From: Labilibacter sediminis
GTDB taxonomy: Bacteria; Bacteroidota; Bacteroidia; Bacteroidales; Marinilabiliaceae
Direction of reading: 5' to 3'
Length of the DNA stretch: 64,000 bases
NCBI RefSeq assembly: GCF_005877885.1
Contig: NZ_VCHY01000001.1
Coordinates: 124,001-188,000 of the forward strand
How positions within the stretch are numbered: position 1 is the stretch's first letter; each line of letters begins with the position of its first letter. The translations under genes and the position numbers were made by a program. The notes below the pieces were generated by a model. That model did no database searches, was not told where the DNA came from, and saw only the letters and a program-made list of their open reading frames with translations. Shown here in pieces: positions 46,750-57,058 of this stretch.

Positions 46750-48501
46750 CTATTCTTCTTTATGCGCTTTATATTCAGACCAGGAAAGCTTTCCGTCCTT
46801 ATCTGTGTCTGCTTCGGGGTTCATTTTAAAGTATTTATCTTTCCAGATCTCACCGCCTGTTTTCTTATCATTGAAAGACGGAGTCGGTTTCTTTCTATCT
46901 TCGTTAACTGATTGAGATGGTTTATTCTCTTTTTTAAGGAGGTTAAACATCTGTTCTTTAAGCTGCTTTTTAATTGTAGCATACTCAGGAAGATCAGCTA
47001 AATTATCCCACTCGTATTCATCGACCCTATGGTCATACAACTCTTCTGCTCCATTGCCATAATGTATATACCTGAAATCTTTAGAACGTACAGACAAATG
47101 CTGTTCTGCCGGATTCTTTGATTTCCAACTTGAGATTATAGTAAGTGCAAGCTCAGGTCCTTCCCATGCCTTTGTTTGGGGATTCACCATAAAAGGCTTT
47201 AGGCTATGGCCATCCAACTCAGCTCCTTTATCGTTGATCAATGTAGAACCCTCAAGTTCACAAAAATCCTTAATGGTTGGATAAATATCAATTAAAGATA
47301 CAGGATGATCCACTTTACTGCCCGCATGCTTAGCATACTCCGGATGGCGAATAAGCAAAGGTACACGTGTTGTTTCTTCCCAAAGACAGTATTTAAATAA
47401 GTAATCCTTCTCCCCCATATTATAACCATGATCACTAAACAGAATTACGATAGTATTATCTTTAAATTTACTATTATTGATGCTATTCATTACACCGCCT
47501 ACCATATCATCAGCAAAAGCAACGCTGGCCAAATAGGCCTGAATATATCTGCGTAATCCTTCTTCGGGAGTAGAATACCCTTGTATTAACCCTTTGAATG
47601 CAGTACGTCCACGAGGGTCTTTGTTCAAAGTATTTGCACTAAGCTTACAGTCGTCTTTGTCATTTTCTTTGTACACCGGAATCTTCACCTCATCCAAAGG
47701 AAACATATCAAAATACTTTTGCGGAACCACAAGCGGCGTATGAGGACGAATAAAGCCCACTCCAATAAAAAACGGTTCATCACTGTCACTTCTTTCCAAT
47801 TGGGTCATTTTATTTTTAAACCAATCCACACTTTTCTCGTCGGTCATTTTATCGCGATCAGTACTACTCGCATAATGAAATGGTGTTTGGTTGCCCCATT
47901 TGCTATTGTACCATCCTGTATAACCGGGCGCATTGGCCGTAGCAGGAACAGAAGGCACATCAGACAGGGGTGCAAAAGTGGCATCCAGAGCACCCAGTTC
48001 AGCCATTTGTTTTGGATTAGAAGGATGAGCCACCGTCTTTTTACCATTGTACGCCAAAGGGCCATAATCAGCATAAACGCCCATCTCATCCCAAGCACCC
48101 GGTTTGGTGTTATGTAAAACTTTACCACTCTGATAGGTATTATACCCATTCTCATTTAAATACTCCGGAAGTGTTTTTGAGTTGATCAGCACTTCATTTT
48201 TTAACCAGTTATTAAATCCCCAATTAAGCGATGTTTGAGGTGCCACACCAGTCATAAAACTGGCCCTAGATGGCATACACACCGGACAGTTACTATGGGC
48301 ATTGGTAAAAAGCACACCTTCTTTGGCAAGCTTATCAATATTAGGTGTTTGAGCCTGCGGATGCCCTCCCATTACCCCTACATAATCGTTAAGGTCGTCA
48401 AGGACAATCATAATTACATTAGGCTTTTCTTTTGCTTTTAGTTGTGTCACTATGCTAAAAGCAAGAACTGCAACCGCTATTATTTTTATTAAACTCTTCA
48501 T
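46750..48501 (-). CDS. S1-family sulfatase with C-terminal EF-hand-like motif
   Basis: 583 residues, signal peptide to about 23 (KA-KEKPN). Motif C75-M-P-S-R79, ligands D35-D36 (VLDDLNDY), distal LFSDHGYNMGEKDY. Close paralogue of 22956-24512. Beyond the core (about residue 525) a lysine-rich linker leads to DTDKDGKLSWSEYKAH, which has EF-hand spacing: D-x-D-x-D-G-x-L-x-x-x-E. A calcium-dependent tether or stabilising tail is an inference. Last gene of the 46-62 kb operon group, with its own possible promoter box (48523-48530). Confidence 0.92.
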   Translation of the reverse strand: MKSLIKIIAVAVLAFSIVTQLKAKEKPNVIMIVLDDLNDYVGVMGGHPQAQTPNIDKLAKEGVLFTNAHSNCPVCMPSRASFMTGVAPQTSLNWGFNNWLKNEVLINSKTLPEYLNENGYNTYQSGKVLHNTKPGAWDEMGVYADYGPLAYNGKKTVAHPSNPKQMAELGALDATFAPLSDVPSVPATANAPGYTGWYNSKWGNQTPFHYASSTDRDKMTDEKSVDWFKNKMTQLERSDSDEPFFIGVGFIRPHTPLVVPQKYFDMFPLDEVKIPVYKENDKDDCKLSANTLNKDPRGRTAFKGLIQGYSTPEEGLRRYIQAYLASVAFADDMVGGVMNSINNSKFKDNTIVILFSDHGYNMGEKDYLFKYCLWEETTRVPLLIRHPEYAKHAGSKVDHPVSLIDIYPTIKDFCELEGSTLINDKGAELDGHSLKPFMVNPQTKAWEGPELALTIISSWKSKNPAEQHLSVRSKDFRYIHYGNGAEELYDHRVDEYEWDNLADLPEYATIKKQLKEQMFNLLKKENKPSQSVNEDRKKPTPSFNDKKTGGEIWKDKYFKMNPEADTDKDGKLSWSEYKAHKEE

Positions 48502-48522
48502 TTCGATAAGTTTTACAATTTA

Positions 48523-48530
48523 CAAAGTTA
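48523..48530 (-). promoter_or_regulatory. Candidate -7 promoter box for the EF-hand sulfatase
   Basis: TAACTTTG on the minus strand is a full match to TAnnTTTG, 22 bp upstream of the start codon. The -33 position is not convincing. Confidence 0.35.
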
Positions 48531-48755
48531 CATAACCAGGTTCTGAATAAGAATTCAAATTTTAACAAATAACCTCAGTTTGATTAAAATTTACAGTCTC
48601 AGTTTTTAGTAAATAATTGATATAGTATGAATTTAAGAAGCACAGCAAGCAATGGAGATAAAATTCATTGCCATAGATCGATTATTTACTAATAAGCATA
48701 TGTTACCGCTTATAAACAACAATTTTCTTCGTCCTATATATTTACCATAGCCAGC

Positions 48756-48776
48756 CCTGCCTGTTGGGTATGCAGG
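48756..48776. repeat. Micro-palindrome F (degenerate, 21 bp)
   Basis: Begins CCTGCCTGTTGGG and ends ATGCAGG, matching the outer arms of the 20-mer family. No empty-site comparison is available in the window. Confidence 0.5.
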
Positions 48777-48965
48777 TATGCTTTTACAAATATTCCTTGA
48801 AACTCATTATTCATAAGCGATCTTAATCATATTTTTTTTGTCGAACTGAGGTGAATGCTAGTTGTGAATTAACAAGTAAAAGATGGTGTAAAAACTATAG
48901 ATGAAACTTCATAATACTTTCAAAAAGACATAATCCAACTGTAAATACGGATGCTTTTCGACCAA

Positions 48966-50786
48966 TCACAGCTTTATAAAACGTCTGGAGTATATGTTCT
49001 GACCAGACTCTACGGAGACAATATACATTCCGTCAATATAATTGTCCACATCCAATTTTAGGCTACCTGTATTTAAAAACGAATATAAATCCGTACTGAT
49101 TACCTGTCCTGTAAGGGAAGTTATGGTAACCCTGGCAGCCTGCAACGGCTCATGCACATCCAAATACAACTCACTTTTTACCATATTTGGATATACCTTA
49201 AACAATTCTTTACCATCTGATTTGTTCCAGAACAGACCTGTATCCTTTTCTCCATTGTCGGCACCAATATTAGGTGCTTCGGTTGCTGAAACCGGATTTC
49301 CGAAGAAATCGCGTCCCCCGTTATTTGGCATCACACGACCTTGACCTATTGCAGGACTTCCTTCGTCCAATTGGTAATCGTCGGGAGTGCCCCCTTGCAT
49401 ATTGGCAAATATGGGGTTGCCCATTACTTTATTGTCATCACTTATCGGCCCGTTCCGGTCTTCAATGGTAGGCACATTAAAGTACAGGTTGTTATCTATA
49501 TCTGTGTTTTTGTTGGCACCCATATCGATTTTACCACCGTACATGCTTGTTGCAAAAATATTGTTATAGATACTTGTTGACCAGGGTTCGCCCCAGATGG
49601 CTTTTACAAAATGGGGTGCAGTACCGGCCAGTTCATCCAGCTTATTACCCATAAAAAAGGTGTTATTGTAAATCATCGTCCCTTCAGGATGTCCATGAAA
49701 ATACACGACCGGAAAATCGTGCGCATGGTTACCCCATGTTCTTCCGCCATCGTTTATGCTGATGTTGTAACGTATTATAGTTCCGGTATTGGGACTTGAT
49801 TGACCATCTGCACTCATATCCTTATTTCCACACACCAAAACAAATCCTCCACAGTTATCATGGCTGTAATTATACTGAATAATAGTACCTGTACACCAAA
49901 AATCGCTATCAAAGCCTTGTCCATCAAGGGGAGCTGTATGTCCGCTTACTTCGTTAAACTGAATAATGGTATTATTAGAGTTAAAAGGCCAAATTCCTGC
50001 TGCGGCATTTCCTTCAGGTAAAGTATTAGGAAAATCGCGAGCAATATTGTATTCAACCACCGAATTATCACACGAAATCAACACAATAGCATCTCCCGGA
50101 ACCTGTTCTATCAGGTTTTGCCTAACCTTAAGACGTAGATGACGAATTGTACGGTTGATGGATCCGCCAATGCCGTTTCGTTCACAACGGTAAATATGGT
50201 TTCCCTGAATCAATCCATCCACTAAACGTCCGTCAGTACTTCCTCTGTTCGACCAAAAAATACCACAACCGGCACCTGTCTGCTTCGATGATTGACTTTT
50301 ATCTACCTGCCCGTTAACATCATGTACATCTACATTTTTAACCACCACACCAGGAATATCCCCACTCATGGCTGTGATATATATCCCTATACGGCCGGCC
50401 AATATGCTTTCACCTTTATTGGTAATATCAAACTCAGAGAATATAGTATAGCTGGCATCAGCAAGTTTAACCGTATAAATCTCTTCTCCGTTGCCGTTAA
50501 TCTGAGGTTTATCTCCTTCTCCATATCTGGAATAAACAATGGTATCACTTTCGGTTCCTTTATCATCGATCAGCAATTGACCATTCCAAACTTCGCCCGC
50601 TTTAAAAAGAATACTATCACCCGGACTAAAGGATTGCGCATTGACCTTAGCTAAAGTTGCCCAAGCCTGAACCTTTGATAATCCTGAGTTATCATCATTC
50701 CCTTCTGTAGCATTGATATAATAATTTTCTGCTTTTGCAAACACGGCACTGAATGCTATGATTAGTAGTAATATTTTTGATTTCAT
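48966..50786 (-). CDS. Type IX-secreted right-handed beta-helix protein
   Basis: Start at 50786 (MKSKILLLIIAFSAVFA-KA) gives 606 residues; the open frame extends upstream but lacks a signal there. The mature protein opens with YYINATEGNDDNSGLSKVQA, has PGDSILFKAGEVWNGQL, then beta-helix rungs (TIFSEFDITNKGES, SVVEYNIARDF, TIIQFNEVSGHTAP, TIIQYNYSHDNCGG, IIRYNISINDGGR). It ends in a sorting domain (KVYPNMVKSELYLDV, DGMYIVSVES, YSRRFIKL). The conserved YSHDNCGGFVLVCGNKD segment aligns with ISEANAGGFCEILGN in 19266-20912. Surface-located enzyme candidate with unknown chemistry. Confidence 0.9.
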   Translation of the reverse strand: MKSKILLLIIAFSAVFAKAENYYINATEGNDDNSGLSKVQAWATLAKVNAQSFSPGDSILFKAGEVWNGQLLIDDKGTESDTIVYSRYGEGDKPQINGNGEEIYTVKLADASYTIFSEFDITNKGESILAGRIGIYITAMSGDIPGVVVKNVDVHDVNGQVDKSQSSKQTGAGCGIFWSNRGSTDGRLVDGLIQGNHIYRCERNGIGGSINRTIRHLRLKVRQNLIEQVPGDAIVLISCDNSVVEYNIARDFPNTLPEGNAAAGIWPFNSNNTIIQFNEVSGHTAPLDGQGFDSDFWCTGTIIQYNYSHDNCGGFVLVCGNKDMSADGQSSPNTGTIIRYNISINDGGRTWGNHAHDFPVVYFHGHPEGTMIYNNTFFMGNKLDELAGTAPHFVKAIWGEPWSTSIYNNIFATSMYGGKIDMGANKNTDIDNNLYFNVPTIEDRNGPISDDNKVMGNPIFANMQGGTPDDYQLDEGSPAIGQGRVMPNNGGRDFFGNPVSATEAPNIGADNGEKDTGLFWNKSDGKELFKVYPNMVKSELYLDVHEPLQAARVTITSLTGQVISTDLYSFLNTGSLKLDVDNYIDGMYIVSVESGQNIYSRRFIKL

Positions 50787-50862
50787 TTTTTTTGAGTATA
50801 AAGAATAAAGTATAAAGCCCAAAAGTGAAAGCATCAAGGCAAACAAACACATACCTGTAACA

Positions 50863-50901
50863 TAAAAAACAAAAGCTGCATCATCTCTAATACAGCTTTT
50901 G
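50863..50901 (-). terminator. Rho-independent terminator of the FN3 lipoprotein gene
   Basis: CAAAAGCTG (50870-50878) pairs with CAGCTTTTG (50893-50901), and the A run at 50863-50869 gives a U tract. It lies between the FN3 lipoprotein and the beta-helix gene, so the latter may depend on read-through or a separate promoter. Confidence 0.8.
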
Positions 50902-50959
50902 CTTTCAATTACTTTATCACACAATACAAATCATGCGACAAAATGGTTTTTCTAAAAAA

Positions 50960-52102
50960 CTATAACTTTTTAATAACAATATTATCGTAGCAATGTGTTC
51001 TTGGTCCACCCGGACCATACCATTGACCAATCCTAATAACCGGACTAACCTCTTCTGCTGTAAATTGGTATGTTGTAGTTTTCCAAACATCATCCCCCCC
51101 CATAGCATCTACAACAGTATTACCAATTGGCAATTCCAGATATACCGGATTTGGCGTTTTCAAATCAATTGATATTTCATAAGTAACACCTACTTCAAGC
51201 GTTATGGTAGGTAATGTAAGATTCATACCTCTGGCTTTTTGCCATGTAGATCCCGGTGCTGGCCCTGTTTGGACATGAGTACCGAATTGAGTACCGTATG
51301 CTAAGGTATTTTGCTCATGTGCATTTATACTTGAAAAACCCTCACCTTTATCCCAGGCAGCTCCATAATCAGGAACAAACCCAAGTGGATCTAAAGTAGA
51401 TCCTAAATCTGATGTCTCAAAATTAATGTAAAGAGGAAAATCAGCATCGCTCCCTGCTCTACCTGACGCCATTGATCCTGCTGATGTACCGCAAACACTA
51501 ACAGCTTTTATAGTATATTCGGTTACTTCATCCAATGCTTCGTTATCTTCATAAAACAAACTTAAGATAGGACCAGCAATCAATTGCTCCCCTCTCCAAA
51601 CTTCATAAGATTCGGCATACAACATCTCATCCCAACTCAATTTAACACTCTTGCCTATAGCATCGGTTGCCGTAACACCAGTAGGTGCATCCGGTGTACC
51701 GCCACTAATTCCTACATTGGAAGCATAGGTATACGAAGTATTTTTAGGGTTTTTAGAATACAAACGAAATTCTGAAACCGTTAGCACATCTGGCAATTGA
51801 TAAGTAAGCGCCTCAATATTATCCGCAATAATAATTTCGGCACCTGTTACCTGATCAACTTCAACCAACTTATATCCAGTACAACGATTTTCAACTTCAT
51901 CCCAAGAAAAGGTTACTGACCTGTCACAGTTTGGTATCATTTCTAAACTAACTGGTGCTATTGGAGGAATCGTATCGCCCTGCACCACCACATCCATCAA
52001 TTCATTGTCTACTTCAAACTCACCATTGGTTGTAATTTTTTCGCAAGACCATGCTAAAAATACTACGGCAAGGATGGAGCTATAAAATATTTTGTTTTTC
52101 AT
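50960..52102 (-). CDS. Surface lipoprotein with two FN3-like domains and a C-terminal binding domain
   Basis: Start at 52102 (MKNKIFYSSILAVVFLAWSC), 380 residues, lipid Cys20. The first FN3-like domain (about 50-140) contains CDRSVTFSWDEVENRCTGYK. The second (about 140-225) has APTGVTATDAIGKSVKLSWD and ESYEVWRGEQLI. The C-terminal part (about 235-380) is a jelly-roll (LYINFETSDLG, YEISIDLKTPNP, THCYDNIVIKKL) of the carbohydrate-binding kind. It follows SusD, the usual place of a surface glycan-binding protein. Binding target not readable. Confidence 0.82.
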   Translation of the reverse strand: MKNKIFYSSILAVVFLAWSCEKITTNGEFEVDNELMDVVVQGDTIPPIAPVSLEMIPNCDRSVTFSWDEVENRCTGYKLVEVDQVTGAEIIIADNIEALTYQLPDVLTVSEFRLYSKNPKNTSYTYASNVGISGGTPDAPTGVTATDAIGKSVKLSWDEMLYAESYEVWRGEQLIAGPILSLFYEDNEALDEVTEYTIKAVSVCGTSAGSMASGRAGSDADFPLYINFETSDLGSTLDPLGFVPDYGAAWDKGEGFSSINAHEQNTLAYGTQFGTHVQTGPAPGSTWQKARGMNLTLPTITLEVGVTYEISIDLKTPNPVYLELPIGNTVVDAMGGDDVWKTTTYQFTAEEVSPVIRIGQWYGPGGPRTHCYDNIVIKKL

Positions 52103-52212
52103 ATCTGTAATTTTTAGTATAAACACATAAGCATTAATAATATATTACTTGATGTAGAATAAATGCTTCTTAATACTTACATTTTATCTTATATTAATAT
52201 TCAAAATATTTG

Positions 52213-52238
52213 CGGGAGGTAATGATCAAATCCTCCCG
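52213..52238 (-). promoter_or_regulatory. GC-rich intercistronic hairpin after SusD
   Basis: CGGGAGG (52213-52219) and CCTCCCG (52232-52238) enclose 12 nt. The minus-strand tail CAAATATTTTG is a poor U tract, so attenuation or RNA stabilisation is more likely than full termination. Confidence 0.5.
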
Positions 52239-52250
52239 GCATATATTATC

Positions 52251-53936
52251 CTACCAACCGGTGTTCTGTAATAGATTTTCGTTAATAATGGTTTCATCAT
52301 AAGGAAATGGGTACAGATACATTTTATCTTCCCACAACCTTTCATCTACCACAGTTGGTGCGTAAGTTAAAGTACCATCGCTTTGTTTTGTGATTTTTAC
52401 ACCGTGCACAGTTTTTGTTTCTTCACCTATCTTCCATCTTCTGATATCCCAATAACGATGATCTTCAAAAGCAAGTTCAACTCTTCTTTCATTTATCAAT
52501 TTCTCTCTAAATTCAACCACATTGCTTGTAGTAATTACCGGCATTCCTCTGGTAACTCTTAGCATATTAATGGCCTGAGAGGCAGTCATGGTAAAGTCTC
52601 CTCCTAAACCATTAGGACCATAAGCTTCATTCATGGCCTCCGCATAATTCAGAATAATTTCGGCAAAGCGATACAATACCCATACATGCTCTCTATTTTT
52701 TACTGGACTGTTTGGCGCAAAGCCAATATCCTCAAAAATATATTTTTTCAGATAGTACCCTGTTAAAGTACCTCCCTCCAGGTCGGAACCGTTTTTACCA
52801 CCTATAAAAGACTCTACGTCCATTCCTTTAAAAGATGCGCCGTTATATAAAATAGTAGCTGCAAAACGAGGATCCCTATTATCGTAAGGATTAGCCGCAT
52901 CAAAAGTTGGGTCATCAGAAACCCAATTTCCAGATGCTTCTAAAGTAACATCATATCCATTTCTAGTTTGAAAAGCATCTACCAGATTCTGGCTAGGACA
53001 CAATCCTGTGTTACCACCTTCGTAACCTATAGGAAAGTTAGCACGCTCAAAGGAGTTTGAATTACCTGTTCTTCGTTCAAATATTAATTCGGTATTTGCA
53101 GCTGATCGATCATTCACTACTACCGAAAAGTCGGCCAACGAATAAATCCCTAAATCCATCACTTCTTTAGCAGCTGCTGCGGCAGCAATCCACTTATTGT
53201 TATCTCCTGTTGGATTGTGCAAAGGACTAGCTGCATACAACAATGCTCTTGCTTTAATGGCTAGTGCAGTTCCTTTTGTCACCTTTCCTGTTGGAGGTAC
53301 GTTTGAAACACCTTCGTAACTCAATGGTAGGTTTTGAGCAGCTAAGTCGCACTCACCTACTAAATAAGTAATCACCTCATCAAACGTGCTTTTTGTTAAT
53401 TTATTGGCCTCTTCTCTGTCTAACAATTCATCTCCCACAAGAGGTACCCCTCCATAGCGTTTTGCCAAATCAAAATAGAAAAAAGCTCTCAAACAACGGG
53501 CCTCTGCCAGATGATATTGCCATCTCTCAAACTCTTCTTCGTAGGTAGAACCCGGCAACAACTTTCTGTCATCAAATTTAGCAATATCAAATTCCTTCAT
53601 AAAAAAGTTAGCTGCACGAATGGCCTTATAGTTGTTCGACCATTGGGCATCTAATGGGTTTGATGGTCCCCATGCTCCATTATTCAATCGCTGCACAGCC
53701 GAACTTTGCCATACATTTTCTGCATCATCGGAAGCACACGAACGCATGGTTCCTCCTATACTATTAAAATCGGTGGGTAAATAACTATATATATTATTTA
53801 ACCAGTTTGGTGCCAATGAGCTGGCATCAAATATCTGATCTGAATCAGAATAATAACTGGCTTCGGAATATTCCAAATGCTCGCAACTTGTAAAAACAGA
53901 AGCCAGTACCATTAAGATTATTATTTTATTTTTCAT
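52251..53936 (-). CDS. susD: SusD-family glycan-binding lipoprotein
   Basis: Start at 53936 (MKNKIIILMVLASVFTSC), 561 residues, lipid Cys18; in-frame upstream codons belong to the leader element. SusD features: AEARCLRAFFYFDLAKRYGG (TPR-like core), RFAEIILNYAEAMNEAYG, INERRVELAFEDHRYWDIRRW, and a C-terminal YLYPFPYDETIINENLLQNTGW, the typical RagB ending. Partner of the SusC at 54218-57031, from which it is separated by 281 bp containing leader copy 3. Confidence 0.95.
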   Translation of the reverse strand: MKNKIIILMVLASVFTSCEHLEYSEASYYSDSDQIFDASSLAPNWLNNIYSYLPTDFNSIGGTMRSCASDDAENVWQSSAVQRLNNGAWGPSNPLDAQWSNNYKAIRAANFFMKEFDIAKFDDRKLLPGSTYEEEFERWQYHLAEARCLRAFFYFDLAKRYGGVPLVGDELLDREEANKLTKSTFDEVITYLVGECDLAAQNLPLSYEGVSNVPPTGKVTKGTALAIKARALLYAASPLHNPTGDNNKWIAAAAAAKEVMDLGIYSLADFSVVVNDRSAANTELIFERRTGNSNSFERANFPIGYEGGNTGLCPSQNLVDAFQTRNGYDVTLEASGNWVSDDPTFDAANPYDNRDPRFAATILYNGASFKGMDVESFIGGKNGSDLEGGTLTGYYLKKYIFEDIGFAPNSPVKNREHVWVLYRFAEIILNYAEAMNEAYGPNGLGGDFTMTASQAINMLRVTRGMPVITTSNVVEFREKLINERRVELAFEDHRYWDIRRWKIGEETKTVHGVKITKQSDGTLTYAPTVVDERLWEDKMYLYPFPYDETIINENLLQNTGW

Positions 53937-54097
53937 ATGATTATAATTTACTTTCATTTGCCATATGGAACTCACAAGAAATTTTATTATTCACTAAAAT
54001 TTTACACTTTAAGGTGTTCATGAATACTTCGTATTTCATTACCCTGTGTGTAATTTTTAAGATTAAAATTTACATGTTCGTTTCATATCTTTAATAT
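53937..54097 (-). repeat. Conserved leader element, copy 3 (upstream of SusD)
   Basis: Minus strand: ATGAAACGAACATG, a divergent and longer middle, then TTCTTGTGAGTTCCATATG. The ATG at 53964 opens MANESKL and stops at 53941, five bases before the SusD ATG. The conserved ends with a changed middle argue that the ends matter. It sits between SusC and SusD, an odd place for a new leader. Confidence 0.7.
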
Positions 54098-54217
54098 TAG
54101 TATCAAGATTCAAGTATTCAGACACAAGATTGATTTACATGACGTAAAGCGTACTTGTTTTGATATTTACTTATCATCTTGATCATTACAATACTTTCTT
54201 AAAATGCTATCAATCCA

Positions 54218-57031
54218 TTAAAAATTAACTTTCATTCCAATATGGAAAGATTTTAATGTTGGGTAAACCATCCTAATTTCTTCCGGATCCATCATTTCTA
54301 CATCATCAAAAGATAACAGATTCATCCCTCTCACATAGAACGTAGCACCTTGCATATTCAGAGAAGACAAGAGTTTTTTAGGTAGGTTATAATAAACCTC
54401 CAGATTACGCAACTTTAAATAAGATCCATCCTGAACCCAAATGTCGTTTACACGATAATTGTTCAGATTTTGGTCAACCGTTAATCTTGGCAAAGTAGCT
54501 GTAGCAGCTGTTGAAGGTGTCCAGCGATCGTTAGCAAAAGTTGATATAGACACATTATTAACCAAGGGTCTGTACACCCCCGGCGTATTCAAATATATAT
54601 TTATATTTGAAGCCCCCTGGAATTGTCCACTAAATCCAAATCCCTTATACTCTGCACCTAACGTAAATCCGTAATACATTTCCGGATTGATTTGATTATA
54701 ACCAATGGCTGTCATATCAAAATCATCGATAAAACCATCGTTATTTAAGTCTTTGTACTTCACATCCCCCGGTTTTAAATTGTCGCTATAGAAATACTGA
54801 TCAGTATTGCTATCGATAGCTGCCTGATCAAAGATTCCATCAGAAACTAAACCAAAGGTTTGTCCTACCGACTGACCTGTTCTTTTTAAGTAATCGTAAG
54901 GACGATAGGTTTCATTTTGCTCAATAATTTCGTTACGTGAAAAAGAGAAGTTACCTCCAAGAAAATATTTAAAATCACCCAAGGTTTGATTCCAGTTAGC
55001 ACTTAGGTCAACTCCCATGTTCCTAACAACACCTTCGTTTACATTGGCCAAGCCAACACCAACCGTCTGCGAAACAGAACCGGCTTCTGATACCAGTATA
55101 TTTGAACGCTCCTGGAAGAACCCATCAACTGAAAGATCTAATCCTTTTAACAAACGTGCATCGATTCCAACATTACTAATAAAAGCTTTTTCAGCTCTGA
55201 AATCACTGTTTGGCAAGGCACCTTCATAGATACCACCATAACCACCGTTGTCTTTGTTAAAGTTATAACCTTGCCCTGAGTAATATTGCTGTTCGTGAAG
55301 ATTGATTTGACTAGGCTCCAATCCAACCAAACCGGATGATGCCCTTAACTTTAACATATTAACAACTTGCGACTCTTTTAAGAAGCTTTCTTCCGATATC
55401 ATCCAACCAAGCGATAATGCAGGATAAATAGCAAAACGATTTTCTTTAGGTAAAATACTGGTGCCACTGTACGAAACAGTAAGGTCGGCAAAGTATTTGT
55501 TATTATTCACATAATGACCTTGCAAAGCCATGGTTTGTGTACGATAAGTAGAATACTGGGAGTTACCCACTATTTCATCCTGATGAAAATAAAGGCCTGA
55601 ACTTAACTTATGATCCCCCCATTGTTTTTCGTAATTAATTTGACCAACTACATTTATCATACGTCCTTGGTTCCCTACCGAGTTGCCTGCCGACAATTCC
55701 GTTTCGTCACCAAAAGATTGACTAAGCTTATTGTATAAATTACCATTGATTTCATCAATATCTGCAGTTCTAACATCATATGCATAGTCTTTGCTTTGGT
55801 TATCCCAATACGTCACATAATTATCAATACCTCCTGACACAGAGAAAGATAAACCTTCCACTAAAGCAGACAAATCCTGTTTAAGGGTCATGTCGGCAAA
55901 AACAGAGCGATCAAGTGACTTCCCAAATCCAATACCATTGATTTGAGCCATTGGGTTATCTCCATATAGGGTAGAACCTCCCCATCGTCCATCTTCGTAC
56001 TTAACAGGATAGGCATTTGAAGGCAAGCGATAAGCCAAAGAAAAGATGTTTTCCGTATTTACTCCGGGTCTGTTATACCCCAACAGACGTCCTGCCAAAT
56101 TCACTTTTAAAAGTGTACTCTTAGTAACATCAATATCCAAGTTCGTTCGGATATTCAGCTTCTCAAACTTAGCCTCTGTTGAAGCACCATAAATATTACT
56201 TTTCCCATTCATTAAACTAGTCTGGTTCACGTAGTTGATCGTTGTATAATAACGAGCTACCTTACTACCTCCCGTGAATGATAAGTTAAGTTCATGAGAT
56301 TGTCCATTATCATTCATGATTTCATCCAACCAATCTACATTTGGATAATAGTCAGGGTAAGTACCGTTTTTATATGCATCCAGTTGAGATACCGAATAAC
56401 GAGGACTTTTCCCATCTAAGATTAATGCTTCGTTATAGGCATTGGCATAACCATGAGCATCCAACATTTGAGGCATTCTAAAAGGTTGGTTCATCCCATA
56501 TTCATAAGAAGCGCTGATTTTTAATTTCTCCTGACTACCTCGCTTGGTTGTTACCAAAATAACACCATTAGCACCTTTTACACCGTAAATAGCTGTAGCA
56601 GCAGCATCTTTTAACACACTAACACTTTCTATTTCAACCAAACTTAGGCTTGCCAAGTTTCTTTCGTAACCATCTACCAACACCAAAGGAGATTTATTAC
56701 CCATGGTGGCCACTCCCCTAACAAATAAAGTTGGATTCTGGCTCCATATATCACCACCATTCTGAAGAACGGTTAATCCGGATAACTGCCCAAACAAAGC
56801 ATTTCCAGGGTTAGCTACTGAATATTTAGACAGCTGTTGCGAATGAACAGTGCTTACCGCAGATGTCATTTCCTTTTCGTTGATACTTACACCGTAACCC
56901 AGATCAACTTTAACCTCGGTTTCCGGAACGGGTTTTGTTGAGGATAAACTATCCGCTTCGTTTTGCGCTATGGCACTTTGCGCAAACAAAACCCCAACGA
57001 ATATCATTAATAAAATTTTATATTTATTCAT
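54218..57031 (-). CDS. susC: SusC-family transporter lacking the N-terminal regulatory-like domain
   Basis: 937 residues, signal peptide to about 22 (AIA-Q). After a short acidic linker (residues 23-45) the plug begins directly (GVSINEKEMTSAVSTV, LVLVDGYERNL, SVLKDAAATAIYGVKGANGV). The roughly 80-residue carboxypeptidase-regulatory-like domain present in both other SusC proteins here is absent. The barrel ends in GMKVNF. The second of two tandem SusC genes; the upstream SusD gene ends 27 bp before its start. Confidence 0.95.
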   Translation of the reverse strand: MNKYKILLMIFVGVLFAQSAIAQNEADSLSSTKPVPETEVKVDLGYGVSINEKEMTSAVSTVHSQQLSKYSVANPGNALFGQLSGLTVLQNGGDIWSQNPTLFVRGVATMGNKSPLVLVDGYERNLASLSLVEIESVSVLKDAAATAIYGVKGANGVILVTTKRGSQEKLKISASYEYGMNQPFRMPQMLDAHGYANAYNEALILDGKSPRYSVSQLDAYKNGTYPDYYPNVDWLDEIMNDNGQSHELNLSFTGGSKVARYYTTINYVNQTSLMNGKSNIYGASTEAKFEKLNIRTNLDIDVTKSTLLKVNLAGRLLGYNRPGVNTENIFSLAYRLPSNAYPVKYEDGRWGGSTLYGDNPMAQINGIGFGKSLDRSVFADMTLKQDLSALVEGLSFSVSGGIDNYVTYWDNQSKDYAYDVRTADIDEINGNLYNKLSQSFGDETELSAGNSVGNQGRMINVVGQINYEKQWGDHKLSSGLYFHQDEIVGNSQYSTYRTQTMALQGHYVNNNKYFADLTVSYSGTSILPKENRFAIYPALSLGWMISEESFLKESQVVNMLKLRASSGLVGLEPSQINLHEQQYYSGQGYNFNKDNGGYGGIYEGALPNSDFRAEKAFISNVGIDARLLKGLDLSVDGFFQERSNILVSEAGSVSQTVGVGLANVNEGVVRNMGVDLSANWNQTLGDFKYFLGGNFSFSRNEIIEQNETYRPYDYLKRTGQSVGQTFGLVSDGIFDQAAIDSNTDQYFYSDNLKPGDVKYKDLNNDGFIDDFDMTAIGYNQINPEMYYGFTLGAEYKGFGFSGQFQGASNINIYLNTPGVYRPLVNNVSISTFANDRWTPSTAATATLPRLTVDQNLNNYRVNDIWVQDGSYLKLRNLEVYYNLPKKLLSSLNMQGATFYVRGMNLLSFDDVEMMDPEEIRMVYPTLKSFHIGMKVNF

Positions 57032-57058
57032 TACGTTCTTGTTTTAAAATTCCTTAAA

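Larger units (their letters stand above)
48502..48965. other. Intergenic region with promoter candidate and micro-palindrome
   Basis: The TAACTTTG box lies at 48523-48530 and palindrome F at 48756-48776. The remainder is AT-rich with no ORF worth calling. Confidence 0.45.

Noticed and set aside
53937-54217. Independent gene between SusC and SusD
   Set aside because: The longest frames are extensions of SusD or the seven-codon mini-frame of the leader; nothing else is coding.
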